Shown piece by piece: positions 8,373-17,027 of a DNA stretch of 64,000 bases. Where the stretch lies: assembly GCF_900240245.1 (NCBI RefSeq), contig NZ_OESQ01000001.1, forward strand, positions 192,566 through 256,565, given 5' to 3'. The notes below the pieces were generated by a model that saw nothing but the letters and a program-made list of their open reading frames with translations, did no database searches and was not told where the DNA came from. How positions within the stretch are numbered: position 1 is the stretch's first letter; every line of letters begins with the position of its first letter. Both the position numbers and the translations under genes were made by a program. The DNA is from Lachnoclostridium edouardi. Its GTDB lineage: Bacteria > Bacillota > Clostridia > Lachnospirales > Lachnospiraceae.

Positions 8373-9617
8373 TTATTCCATAGCCTTGTATGCGCCGTTT
8401 TCAATTACAACAGCCTTTGGCTCTTTATTTGGCTCGCCCTCTGCAGTCCAGGACATTGTCTCGCCGCTTACGTTAGTAAGACCTTCAATAGCAATATTTG
8501 TCATGGAAACCTTTAATGCCTCGCAGATGTCGGAAGCGCTCATGTCAGGTGTAATGCCTGCGTCCTCAGCAGCAGCTTTAATTGCATATACAGCATCGTA
8601 TGCATCAGCGGCAAACTGGATTGGTGTTTCGCCGAATTTCTCTTCGTATGTAGTTACAAAGTTTACAGTCAAATCATCTGTTGCGTCAGCAGCAAATGGT
8701 GTCAGAAGCATAAGTCCCTCTGCTAAAGAAGTATCGAAGTTTTCAACCTGAAGAATTCCGTCCATACCGTCGCAGCCAAAGAATAATGGAGCATAATCAA
8801 TAGATTTAGCCTGAGACAGAATCAGAGAAGCCTCTGTGTAGTAAATTGGCAGGAATACTAATTCTGCGCCGCTGTCTTTTGCCTTCTGCAGCTGTGTCTT
8901 GAAATCAGTGTTGTTGTCAGCTGTAAATGCTTCTTCTGCAACAACTTCAATATTCTGGTTGGCAGCCTCTGTTACAAACTGCTCTTTAATTCCGCTGGAA
9001 TATACGCTGGAGCTGTCATAAATAATAGCTACCTTTGTTGCTAAAGCGTGCTCTCCAATATACTGTGCAGACGCCATACCCTGTGCTGGGTCGGAGAAGC
9101 ATACGCGGAATACGTTTGGAGCTGCCGCGCACTCTACTGCAGAGCCTGATGGTGTAATCTGGAAAATGTTGTCTACAGAAGACTGACCTGCAACTTCAAT
9201 ACATGGTGTGGATGTAGTAGTGCCTACTAACATCTGCATACCCCAGTCTTTTAAGGTATTGTATGCGTTTACAGATTTCTCGGAATCATTCTCATCATCC
9301 TCAAAGCTGTAGGAAATCTGGTATCCGTTAATACCGCCTGCAGCGTTGATCTCGTCAACTGCCAGCTGTGCTCCGTTCTGTACTGCAGTGCCGTATACGG
9401 CTGCAGCGCCGCTGATAGGTCCGATAGCACCGATTTTAAATGTCTCGCCGGCGGCGGCTTCTGTCTCCTGGCTTTCTCCCTCTTCTGTTCCTGCGTTAGC
9501 TGCCGTTGATGTTTCATTAGAAGTATCTGCAGCTGCGTCCTTTGTTTCTGAACCGCCGCAAGCTGTTAAGGAAACAGCCATTATGGCAGCTAAGCTAAGG
9601 CTTAATACTTTTTTCAT
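8373..9617 (-). CDS. livK: Branched-chain amino acid ABC transporter substrate-binding lipoprotein
   Basis: A 414-residue type I periplasmic-binding-fold protein, tethered to the outer face of the membrane as a lipoprotein. The signal peptide ends in a lipobox (LTACGG, cysteine at residue 20). A Ser/Thr/Glu-rich linker covers about 21-55. The mature fold has the LivJ/K opening FKIGAIGPISGAAAVYG and the GTTTSTPCIEVA substrate-loop region. It is the first gene of the liv operon, with an AGGAGG site and a consensus promoter about 110 nt upstream. Specificity within the branched-chain/amide family cannot be told from the sequence. Confidence 0.92.
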   Translation of the reverse strand: MKKVLSLSLAAIMAVSLTACGGSETKDAAADTSNETSTAANAGTEEGESQETEAAAGETFKIGAIGPISGAAAVYGTAVQNGAQLAVDEINAAGGINGYQISYSFEDDENDSEKSVNAYNTLKDWGMQMLVGTTTSTPCIEVAGQSSVDNIFQITPSGSAVECAAAPNVFRVCFSDPAQGMASAQYIGEHALATKVAIIYDSSSVYSSGIKEQFVTEAANQNIEVVAEEAFTADNNTDFKTQLQKAKDSGAELVFLPIYYTEASLILSQAKSIDYAPLFFGCDGMDGILQVENFDTSLAEGLMLLTPFAADATDDLTVNFVTTYEEKFGETPIQFAADAYDAVYAIKAAAEDAGITPDMSASDICEALKVSMTNIAIEGLTNVSGETMSWTAEGEPNKEPKAVVIENGAYKAME

Positions 9618-9654
9618 AATAGTTCCTCCTCTTTCTTTTTTTGGTATGCCAATA

Positions 9655-9715
9655 AGTTATGCATACTATAACTATAATTCATATCAATGCAAAAAAACCA
9701 TAAATATTATGAATT
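9655..9715. promoter_or_regulatory. Dyads in the livK leader
   Basis: Two short inverted repeats lie in the A/T-rich 5' untranslated region of livK: AGTTAT/ATAACT (9655-9660 and 9668-9673) and AATTCAT/ATGAATT (9676-9682 and 9709-9715). Either could be a repressor site or an RNA stem. No match to a known operator (for example CodY) was recognised. Confidence 0.3.
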
Positions 9716-9727
9716 AAGTTTTGTTCA

Positions 9728-9756
9728 ATTATATATAGTCAAGGAATTCTTGTCAA
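9728..9756 (-). promoter_or_regulatory. Consensus sigma-A promoter of the liv operon
   Basis: On the minus strand, TTGACA (9751-9756) and TATAAT (9728-9733) are separated by exactly 17 bp. Both hexamers are perfect. Transcription would start near 9721, about 100 nt ahead of livK. The -35 begins right after the gpsA stop region. Confidence 0.85.
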
Positions 9757-9759
9757 TAA

Positions 9760-10788
9760 TTAAATAGAAAAAGTGGAGAAATCTTCCCATAAAAGATCAG
9801 AATTTTCAATAGTCTTATCTCTCAGCATCAGTTCTTTTACAGCTTCTGCGGCGGATTCATGGCAGAACAGCACCTTATTTACTTGCTCAATAATAGGCAT
9901 AGGCACCTGATATTTTTCGGCAAGAGCCAAAGCAGCTTTGGCAGAATAAACGCCTTCCACCACCATTTTTACTTCCTTCATAGCTTCGTCCATGGTATAG
10001 CCTTTTCCTATGAGAATACCGGCTCTTCTGTTTCGACTGTGCATACTGGCGCATGTTACGATTAAATCTCCAATGCCTGACAGGCCGCAGAAGGTTTGGA
10101 ACTTTCCGCCCATCGCCATGCCCAGACGGGCGATCTCAGCGATTCCTCTGGTGATTAAGGCAGCTTTTGTATTATCTCCATATCCCAGGCCGTCGGCAAT
10201 GCCTGCCGCTAAAGCAATTACGTTTTTTAAAGCCGCTCCTAACTCAATTCCTAAAATATCAGGGCTGGTATAAACCCGGAATACCTGGCTCATAAATATA
10301 TTTTGTATGAATTCTGCAGTCTGCAGTTCCCTTGCCCCTGTTACACATGTAGTGGGAAGGCCCCGGCTTACCTCCTCCGCATGGCTGGGTCCGGAAAGCA
10401 CGGCGATATTGGCCTCAGGAAGCTCCTCCTCCAAAATTTCAGATAATGTTTTCAGAGTTGTCTCTTCAATTCCCTTAGCTACGTTTACAATCACCTGTTT
10501 ATTTTTACAGAAAGGTTTCATTTTCACAGCAGTCTGCCGGACAAACACAGAAGGCACTGCAGTGACCAAAAGATCCTTGTCCGTCATAGCTTCCTCCAGA
10601 GAAGTTGTAAAAATCATAGTTTCAGGCAGCTTTACTCCAGGAAGGGTATGATGCTCATAATTTTCATTCAGCTCTTTTATTTCTTCAGGCAGAGCCGACC
10701 AGACTGTAACCTTATGTCCGTTGTTGTATAGCAGCAGAGAAAGGGCGATTCCCCAGCTTCCTGCTCCTATCATTCCAATTTTTGCCAT
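9760..10788 (-). CDS. gpsA: Glycerol-3-phosphate dehydrogenase [NAD(P)+]
   Basis: A 342-residue cytoplasmic enzyme that reduces dihydroxyacetone phosphate to sn-glycerol 3-phosphate for phospholipid synthesis. It has the Rossmann motif GAGSWG at 7-12, a second conserved block SGPSHAEEV, and the catalytic lysine in the family segment ELGAALKNVIALAAGIADG. The signature CGLSGIGDLIVTC follows. Start is supported by GAGGTG. It is the third gene after der and plsY on this strand; PlsY uses its product, so the two steps are adjacent in pathway and on the chromosome. Confidence 0.96.
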   Translation of the reverse strand: MAKIGMIGAGSWGIALSLLLYNNGHKVTVWSALPEEIKELNENYEHHTLPGVKLPETMIFTTSLEEAMTDKDLLVTAVPSVFVRQTAVKMKPFCKNKQVIVNVAKGIEETTLKTLSEILEEELPEANIAVLSGPSHAEEVSRGLPTTCVTGARELQTAEFIQNIFMSQVFRVYTSPDILGIELGAALKNVIALAAGIADGLGYGDNTKAALITRGIAEIARLGMAMGGKFQTFCGLSGIGDLIVTCASMHSRNRRAGILIGKGYTMDEAMKEVKMVVEGVYSAKAALALAEKYQVPMPIIEQVNKVLFCHESAAEAVKELMLRDKTIENSDLLWEDFSTFSI

Positions 10789-10814
10789 GTTTTCACCTCA
10801 ATTTATTTATTTTA

Positions 10815-11453
10815 TCAGGCATTCTTTTTTGCCCCCAGCTTATTTTCTGTGCCGTGAATCAGTCTGCCTATATTGGCTCTGTGTCTCCAGACAGCCATTA
10901 ATGTAATAAAAGCAGCCACACAGTAAAATTCTGTTAAATACTGGCTTCCCAGGCCGTAATCCCCTTTGTGCCCCCAGTAAATCATTCCAGCTAAAAAGGC
11001 TGTGACAACTAAAATGGAGCCTAAGGACACATAGCGGGTAAGGGCTACGCAGCCCACAAAAACCACCAGACAGATCAGGGTAATTCTCCAGTCTACAGAA
11101 ACTAAAAGTCCTGCTGTGGCGGCAATTCCCTTTCCTCCCTTAAATCCCATATAAAAAGGAAAATTGTGGCCTAAAATTACTCCCAGTCCTGTGTACAAAA
11201 TCAACAGGTACATCATAGAACCCTGATTCTGAAACAGAATTCTCACTAACAGACATGGAATGACTGTCTTCAAAAAATCTCCGATGAATACAGCCAGCCC
11301 GGCCTTCCACCCCATAACCCTGAGGGCATTGGTAGTTCCTGAATTGCCGCTGCCATACTGTCTTAAATCAATTTTGTGAAGCTTTCCATACATATAACCA
11401 GTCTGAAATAGGCCGAAGGCATATCCCAGGGCCAGACAAATTACTCTCTCCAT
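10815..11453 (-). CDS. plsY: Acyl-phosphate:glycerol-3-phosphate acyltransferase
   Basis: A 212-residue polytopic membrane enzyme. It moves the acyl group from acyl-phosphate (made by PlsX) to glycerol 3-phosphate, giving lysophosphatidate. The conserved loops are visible: GSGNSGTTNALR, GHNFPFYMGFKGGKG and the C-terminal region ending in RHRANIGRLIHGTENK. A GTG at 11474 extends the frame by seven codons, but the GGAAGGAG site lies inside that extension, so the ATG at 11453 is preferred. It begins 4 nt after the der stop. plsX is elsewhere in this window (33969-34982). Confidence 0.94.
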   Translation of the reverse strand: MERVICLALGYAFGLFQTGYMYGKLHKIDLRQYGSGNSGTTNALRVMGWKAGLAVFIGDFLKTVIPCLLVRILFQNQGSMMYLLILYTGLGVILGHNFPFYMGFKGGKGIAATAGLLVSVDWRITLICLVVFVGCVALTRYVSLGSILVVTAFLAGMIYWGHKGDYGLGSQYLTEFYCVAAFITLMAVWRHRANIGRLIHGTENKLGAKKNA

Positions 11454-11457
11454 AGCT

Positions 11458-12786
11458 CTACTGCTCCTTCCCACTCCTTTCTCTGATTAAAAACCTGAGA
11501 GCGGTTCCTTTAAATCCAAAGGCTTCTCTTATCTTATTCTCAATATATCTGGTATAAGAAAAATGCATAAGTTCTTTGTCATTTACAAAAATAACAAAGG
11601 TAGGCGGCTTTACGGAGACTTGAGTAATATAGTAGAGCTTCAGCCGTTTTCCCTTGTCAGATGGAGGCTGCTGTAAAGCGACTGCCTCTGTCATAATTTC
11701 GTTTAATACTCCTGTGGCAATTCTCAAGGTTTGATTTTCACGAACCATGTCAATTAAATCATACAGCTTTGACAAGCGCTGCCCTGTTTCTGCTGAAATA
11801 AAAATCATTTCCGCATACGGCATATATGCCAGAGTATCCCTGATTTTCTTTGTGTATTCATAAATGGTTTTGTCATTTTTTTCAATGGCATCCCATTTAT
11901 TTACAGCAATAATAATACCTTTTCCCCTGTCGTGGGCAATGCCTGCGATTTTAGCATCCTGCTCTGTAACGCCCTCCACTGCGTCAATCACTAAAACTAC
12001 AATGTCAGCTCTTTCCACGGCTGTTACAGTGCGGATAATACTGTATCGCTCCAGCTCTTCTTTGATCTTGTTTTTTCTTCTAAGGCCTGCAGTGTCAATA
12101 AAAACGTATTCTGTTCCATTGTGGACAATGGCTGTGTCCACCGCGTCCCTGGTGGTGCCGGCAATATTGGAAACAATTACTCTATTTTCTCCTACCAGCT
12201 TATTTATAATAGAAGATTTTCCTACATTAGGCTTTCCTACAATGGCAATTCTGGGGCGGTCGTCTTCATCATCTTCCTCCTGGGAGTCAGGAAAATACTT
12301 GATTACTTCGTCTAGCAGTTCTCCTAAGCCCAGTCTGGAGGCTCCGGATACAGGGTAAGGATCACCGATTCCCAGATTGTAAAATTCATATACGTCGTTT
12401 CCGAATTTCTGGAAGCTGTCCACCTTGTTTACTGCTAAAATAACAGGCTTTCTGGAGCGGCGCAGCATATCTGCCACTTTAGAGTCTGCATCTACTAAGC
12501 CCTGGCGCACATCCACAATGAAAATAATAACATCAGCTGTGGAGATGGCTATTTCCGCCTGCTCTCTCATCTGGGATAATATAATATCGCTGCTGTCAGG
12601 CTCAATGCCTCCTGTGTCAATTAATGTAAAATTTCTGTCCAGCCATGTACAATCTGCATAGATTCTGTCTCTTGTAACGCCGGGAGTATCCTTAACAATA
12701 GATATGGTTTCTCCGGCCAGCACGTTAAACAATGTGGATTTGCCTACATTGGGACGGCCTACAATGGCTACAATTGGTTTACTCAT
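11458..12786 (-). CDS. der: Ribosome biogenesis GTPase Der (EngA)
   Basis: A 442-residue double-GTPase needed for 50S subunit assembly. The first G domain has GRPNVGKST, DTPG and NKVD; the second has GKPNVGKSS, DTAG and NKWD. Both are followed by the C-terminal KH-like domain. The two domains are joined by an acidic linker (SQEEDDEDD). The start codon overlaps the last 8 nt of the DUF512 gene, with AAGGAG upstream, so translation is likely coupled. Confidence 0.97.
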   Translation of the reverse strand: MSKPIVAIVGRPNVGKSTLFNVLAGETISIVKDTPGVTRDRIYADCTWLDRNFTLIDTGGIEPDSSDIILSQMREQAEIAISTADVIIFIVDVRQGLVDADSKVADMLRRSRKPVILAVNKVDSFQKFGNDVYEFYNLGIGDPYPVSGASRLGLGELLDEVIKYFPDSQEEDDEDDRPRIAIVGKPNVGKSSIINKLVGENRVIVSNIAGTTRDAVDTAIVHNGTEYVFIDTAGLRRKNKIKEELERYSIIRTVTAVERADIVVLVIDAVEGVTEQDAKIAGIAHDRGKGIIIAVNKWDAIEKNDKTIYEYTKKIRDTLAYMPYAEMIFISAETGQRLSKLYDLIDMVRENQTLRIATGVLNEIMTEAVALQQPPSDKGKRLKLYYITQVSVKPPTFVIFVNDKELMHFSYTRYIENKIREAFGFKGTALRFLIRERSGKEQ

Positions 12787-14167
12787 ATAATTCTCCTTCT
12801 GAATTTATATCATTTAGTTCATATCCTTCATAAGAAGACTGATTTTCTCCCCATTCAGGATTCAGAACAGTATTTACAAAATCTTGTCCGCTTGATTTTA
12901 CAATATTCACTGGTACTTGTAAAGCGTTTTGTACTTCCTCCCTGGTTATATCGTCCAGAAACACCTCTTCCCCGCTGCGGAACATACACTCCGGCAGCAG
13001 AAGGCGGCTGCCTAAAGGCTTTCCCTTTAACTGACTGATTAGATCCTGCCCTGTAATCAGGCCGGCAACAGTAATAGATTCACCGAAAAAGTAGTTTATA
13101 ATCGGATACACATGGACATGAAGTCCGGGAAATTTATTCATTATCTGCTCCACATAGATTTTTATATGGGAAGCAGGAAGCACTCCTGTGGCAATAGACA
13201 GCTCCTCTGTGCGGCCGTCCCCTTCTGCCTCTTTTAAAGCCTGACATACTTCCTCTGTCATAAGACGGGTCATACCCACCCCGTTTTCCAGCTGAATATA
13301 ACCATCGTACCGCTCTTCCTCCGGCAGCTGTCTGCCGGCTAAAAGATAAAACTCGTCGCTTGCGTGAACAAAGTGTATTCCGTGCTTTTTATAAATGATT
13401 TTCTGCCAGTGCTCAATTATATCAATTACCTGGCAGGCGTCCTCTTTTGTAAATGGCTCTAAAGGCTCTAAGCCGTCTCTATATTTAGACAGTCCTACAG
13501 GAACAACAGAAAGGCTTTCCATACAAGGCACATATTTCTCCAGGTCTTTAATTGTGTGCTCTAATTCCAGGCCGTCGTTAAAACCTTTACAAAGTACAAT
13601 CTGGCCGTTCATAGGGGTACCGGCCTGAAACAGCCTGTCTATTTTCTTTAAAGCCTCCCCTGCAAAGCGGTTGTGGAGCATCCTGCATCTTAGATCTGGA
13701 TTGGTAGTGTGAACAGAAATGTTAATAGGCGCTAAATGAAACTTAATAATTCTGTCAATATCTTTATCCTTCATATTAGTAAGGGTAATATAATTGCCCT
13801 GCAAAAAAGAAAGACGGGAGTCGTCGTCTTTAAAGTAAAGGGTTTCCCGCATTCCCGGAGGCATCTGGTCAATAAAGCAGAAAATACATTTATTGCAGCA
13901 GGAACGGTATTCGCTCATTAAACCGTTTTCAAAGGTCAGTCCCAAGTCCTCATAGTCATTTTCTATTTCCAGCTCCCACTCTTCCCCGTCTGCTTTTCTC
14001 ACTTCCATTATAAGGGAAGGGCTGTCCACATAATATTCATAGTCAAATATATCTTCAATCTGATTTCCGTTGATGGAGATTACATAATCTCCCGGCTCCA
14101 GCTCCAGCTCCTCGCCGATAGAGCCTGGATCTACATTCATAATCCGATGTCCTTTTACCTGATTCAT
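12779..14167 (-). CDS. DUF512 protein: PDZ-like domain plus radical-SAM-like Fe-S core
   Basis: A 462-residue protein of the DUF512 family, common in Clostridia next to der. A PDZ-like N-terminus (about 5-60, IGEELELEPGDYVISING) precedes a CxxxCxxC cluster (C90, C94, C97) of radical-SAM type in CCNKCIFCFIDQMP. The DUF512 region follows at about 290-440. The biochemical role is not established; linkage to der suggests ribosome or RNA metabolism, which is inference only. It is the first gene of the DUF512-der-plsY-gpsA unit, with a promoter at 14205-14233. Confidence 0.88.
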   Translation of the reverse strand: MNQVKGHRIMNVDPGSIGEELELEPGDYVISINGNQIEDIFDYEYYVDSPSLIMEVRKADGEEWELEIENDYEDLGLTFENGLMSEYRSCCNKCIFCFIDQMPPGMRETLYFKDDDSRLSFLQGNYITLTNMKDKDIDRIIKFHLAPINISVHTTNPDLRCRMLHNRFAGEALKKIDRLFQAGTPMNGQIVLCKGFNDGLELEHTIKDLEKYVPCMESLSVVPVGLSKYRDGLEPLEPFTKEDACQVIDIIEHWQKIIYKKHGIHFVHASDEFYLLAGRQLPEEERYDGYIQLENGVGMTRLMTEEVCQALKEAEGDGRTEELSIATGVLPASHIKIYVEQIMNKFPGLHVHVYPIINYFFGESITVAGLITGQDLISQLKGKPLGSRLLLPECMFRSGEEVFLDDITREEVQNALQVPVNIVKSSGQDFVNTVLNPEWGENQSSYEGYELNDINSEGELYE

Positions 14168-14204
14168 AATTATCTCCTAACCCAATTTATCCTGGTTCTT
14201 ATTT

Positions 14205-14233
14205 ATCATATCAACAAACGATTTCTTTGTAAA
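14205..14233 (-). promoter_or_regulatory. Promoter of the DUF512-der-plsY-gpsA unit
   Basis: Minus strand TTTACA (14228-14233) and TATGAT (14205-14210) with a 17-bp spacer, about 40 nt upstream of the DUF512 start. One mismatch from the sigma-A consensus in each hexamer. Confidence 0.65.
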
Positions 14234-14288
14234 GTTGTAATAACCCTTGTTTTTTTTCAGATACTCCTGTAAAAATGGACAGGCGCTA

Positions 14289-14318
14289 TTGACGGTGTTC
14301 CTGAAAAAATGATATAAA
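14289..14318 (+). promoter_or_regulatory. Promoter of prs
   Basis: Plus strand TTGACG (14289-14294) and TATAAA (14313-14318), 18-bp spacer, about 40 nt before the start of prs. It is divergent from the DUF512 promoter. The 193-nt intergenic region holds no other clear element. Confidence 0.6.
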
Positions 14319-14360
14319 TTGTATAGGTGTTTCTAAATATAAAAGGCGGAGGAAATTATC

Positions 14361-15575
14361 ATGGCAAATGATTATGTTTTTAACGACTGTCTTCCAGTGG
14401 CTCCTTTAAAGATTGCTGCTTTGGAAAGCTGCCGCGACCTGGCTGAAAAGGTAAACAGCCATATTGTAAATTTCCGCAAAAATGATACGGAAGAGCTTTT
14501 AAGACGAAAGGCTGATCTTCACTACAGAGGATATGATGTAGATTCTTATTTGCTCCATTTAAAGTGCCCGAGATTTGGTTCTGGGGAGGCAAAGGGAGTG
14601 ATTAATGAGTCGGTCCGAGGCGCTGATGTGTTCGCCATGGTAGATATTACTAATTACAGTCTGACTTATTCTCTCAGCGGTATGGTAAATCACATGTCCC
14701 CGGACGATCATTTTCAAGATTTAAAGAGAATTATTGCCGCCTCTGCCACAACTGCCCACAGAGTTAATATTATTATGCCTTTTCTTTACGAGGGAAGGCA
14801 GCATAAAAGAAGCAAAAGGGAGTCCTTAGACTGCGCCCTGGCTCTCCAGGAGCTTTGCGCAATGGGAGTCAGCAATATTATTACCTTTGACGCCCATGAT
14901 CCCCGGGTTCAAAATGCAATTCCTCTTTGCGGCTTTGACAATTTTCTGTCCACATACCAGTTTATTAAGGCCTTATTTAAACATGACACTTCCTTAAAAA
15001 TAGACAAGGATTCCTTTATGGTAATCAGTCCTGACGAGGGAGCTATGCACAGAGCTGTATACCTGGCCAACAATTTAAGCGTGGATATGGGAATGTTCTA
15101 TAAGAGGAGAGATTACTCTCAGGTGGTTGACGGGCGCAACCCTATTGTGGCCCATGAATTCCTGGGCACTTCTGTAGAGGGAAAAACAGTTCTCATTGTA
15201 GACGATATGATTTCTTCCGGGGAAAGTATTTTAGATACTGCAAGAGCGTTAAAGGAAAGGAAGGCGGGAAAGGTGATTCTCTGCTGCACCTTTGGACTGT
15301 TTACCAATGGTTTGGAAAAGTTTGACGATTATTATGCAAAGGGATATTTAGACTATGTAATTACTACTAACTTAAACTATCGTCCGGCTAATCTTTTTCA
15401 GCGCCCTTGGTATCTGGAGGCTGATATGAGCAAATATCTGGCTGCAATTATTAATTCCTTTAACCATGACGCTTCCATTAACCAGGCCTTATCTCCCACC
15501 ACAAAGCTTCAGAATCTGGTAAAAAAGTATCAGGCCACAAAAGACGGCTATGAGTATTTCCAGACAATCGGATAA
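14361..15575 (+). CDS. prs: Ribose-phosphate pyrophosphokinase (PRPP synthase), long clostridial form
   Basis: A 404-residue enzyme that makes PRPP from ribose 5-phosphate and ATP, feeding purine, pyrimidine, histidine, tryptophan and NAD synthesis. The PRPP-binding loop VLIVDDMISSGES is at 277-289. The family block VISPDEGAMHRAVYLAN and the KRR catalytic segment are near 220-250. It is about 80-90 residues longer than classical Prs (about 315), with extra N-terminal sequence; such long forms occur in Clostridia. GGAGG precedes the start. It is one of only three plus-strand genes here and is flanked by its own promoter and terminator. Confidence 0.9.
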   Translation: MANDYVFNDCLPVAPLKIAALESCRDLAEKVNSHIVNFRKNDTEELLRRKADLHYRGYDVDSYLLHLKCPRFGSGEAKGVINESVRGADVFAMVDITNYSLTYSLSGMVNHMSPDDHFQDLKRIIAASATTAHRVNIIMPFLYEGRQHKRSKRESLDCALALQELCAMGVSNIITFDAHDPRVQNAIPLCGFDNFLSTYQFIKALFKHDTSLKIDKDSFMVISPDEGAMHRAVYLANNLSVDMGMFYKRRDYSQVVDGRNPIVAHEFLGTSVEGKTVLIVDDMISSGESILDTARALKERKAGKVILCCTFGLFTNGLEKFDDYYAKGYLDYVITTNLNYRPANLFQRPWYLEADMSKYLAAIINSFNHDASINQALSPTTKLQNLVKKYQATKDGYEYFQTIG

Positions 15576-15615
15576 TTCTTAATTAATAAAAGAATATGGG
15601 TATATGAATAAGTTT

Positions 15616-15669
15616 GCCCTCTGATATCTGTGTTCCCTAATTTTCTCTTACACATGATAAGCAGAGGGC
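15616..15669 (+). terminator. Terminator between convergent prs and pgeF
   Basis: GCCCTCTG (15616-15623) pairs with CAGAGGGC (15662-15669) across a 38-nt internal region, followed on the plus strand by TTCCTTATATATTTTTC. It can end prs and may work weakly in the other direction for pgeF. Confidence 0.6.
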
Positions 15670-15687
15670 TTCCTTATATATTTTTCA

Positions 15688-16536
15688 TTATTTCAAAGAA
15701 AGAAAGGCGCACAGGTTTCCCCGCTTGTCTCCTGTTCTTCTGTGGGAGTATAATAAATCCGGGTTGCAGTAGGTGCAGATGTTAGTTGTGTATATTTGTT
15801 TGATGCCAGCCTCCTGCAAAATGATTTCATTGGCCCTCCACAAGTCCAGCTGATATTTTCCAGGCTTTCCATTTGGCCGCAGCAGCTGTTTATGCCATTT
15901 GGGGTGAAAAGCAGCTTGAAATTCTTCTGCAACCTCCTCTCCCACTTCAAAACAATCCTGGCATATGCTGGGGCCGATACAGGCAATTAAGTCTTCAGGC
16001 CTGGTGCCAAATGCCAGGTTCATCTCCTCTGCTGTTTTTTTACCTATACCGTGGACTGTTCCTCTCCAGCCGGAGTGGGAAAGACCAATAGCCTTTTTTA
16101 CTGGGTCTAAAAAGTAAAGAGGGACGCAGTCTGCAAAAAAAGTTACAAGCACAAGTCCGGGAATATTTGTAATTAAACCGTCCACATCTTTATAATCTCT
16201 CTCCCTGATCACGCCCTTTCCTGCATCTGCTTCTGTTACAAGGCGAATATTAGTAGTGTGGGTTTGATAGGTAAGCACCATATTTTCCTTTTTTACGTCT
16301 AAGGCCGCGGCTATGCGGCTGTAATTTTCTTGTACATGGTCAGGGTTGTCGCCTCTTGTAAAGGACAAATTCATAGAGCTCCACACCCCTTCACTGACGC
16401 CTCCTAAACGTGTAGAGAAGCCATGCTTTACAAGGCCTGTTTCCTCTAAAGCCGGAAAGCTTAAATAAGCTACATGATTTTTATATTTTGTTTCTAATAC
16501 ATTTCTCTCGTCTTTTTTCTTCCAGGCTAACTCCAT
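15688..16536 (-). CDS. pgeF: Peptidoglycan editing factor PgeF (YfiH/laccase-domain family)
   Basis: A 282-residue member of the Cu/multicopper-oxidase-like YfiH family. E. coli PgeF removes wrongly inserted L-Ser from UDP-MurNAc peptides; other members were called polyphenol oxidase or purine nucleoside phosphorylase-like. The conserved ADCVPLYF and HSGWRGTVHGIGKK motifs with the metal-binding His/Cys are present. The long frame starts at 16581, overlapping yraN. The ATG at 16536 is chosen because GGAGG lies 10 nt upstream and the overlap then disappears. Confidence 0.85.
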   Translation of the reverse strand: MELAWKKKDERNVLETKYKNHVAYLSFPALEETGLVKHGFSTRLGGVSEGVWSSMNLSFTRGDNPDHVQENYSRIAAALDVKKENMVLTYQTHTTNIRLVTEADAGKGVIRERDYKDVDGLITNIPGLVLVTFFADCVPLYFLDPVKKAIGLSHSGWRGTVHGIGKKTAEEMNLAFGTRPEDLIACIGPSICQDCFEVGEEVAEEFQAAFHPKWHKQLLRPNGKPGKYQLDLWRANEIILQEAGIKQIYTTNICTYCNPDLLYSHRRTGDKRGNLCAFLSLK

Positions 16537-16559
16537 ACTTGTTATTCCTCCATTCCAAA

Positions 16560-16922
16560 TTAAAATGCATTTTTTATCCATTTAATCTGAGTATTTAAAA
16601 TAGAAATCACATCAAATCTGCAAAGGGTATTTACAGGGCATCCTCTTAAATACCAGGCGGCGGCATTTCTGATTCTGGCTTGTTTTTTTGGTCCTACAGC
16701 TTCCTCAGGCCATCCTTTTTCCAGATTTTTTCTATACTTTACTTCAACAAAAACGATTTCACTGCCTTCTTCTATAATTAAGTCGATTTCGCCTAAAGGG
16801 CAGCGAAAATTTCTTTCTCTTATTACACATCCTTGGCTTTCCAGAAATTCGGCGGCCTTTGCCTCGTAAATTACGCCTTTTTGTCTGGTTGTCACTGCTT
16901 TTTGCCCTGATTCCCTTGTCAT
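16560..16922 (-). CDS. yraN: YraN family protein (UPF0102, endonuclease-like fold)
   Basis: A 120-residue YraN/UPF0102 protein with the family's restriction-nuclease-like core: GxxYEAKAAEFLESQG, then NFRCPLGEIDLI and VFVEVKYR, where D and ExK form the putative metal site. The role is not established; some relatives affect DNA uptake or repair. The frame is open to 16964, but the ATG at 16922 has an AGGAAAGGG site directly upstream. It sits after rnhB in the usual Firmicute order rnhB-yraN. Confidence 0.85.
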   Translation of the reverse strand: MTRESGQKAVTTRQKGVIYEAKAAEFLESQGCVIRERNFRCPLGEIDLIIEEGSEIVFVEVKYRKNLEKGWPEEAVGPKKQARIRNAAAWYLRGCPVNTLCRFDVISILNTQIKWIKNAF

Positions 16923-17027
16923 AAACACCCTTTCCTGTATTCTATAAAACGCTGCAGAAAACAACAGATAATCCTGGGGGATTTCCGCAATTTCTACAGC
17001 GCAGCCTGTGCACTTCTATATTAAGCT

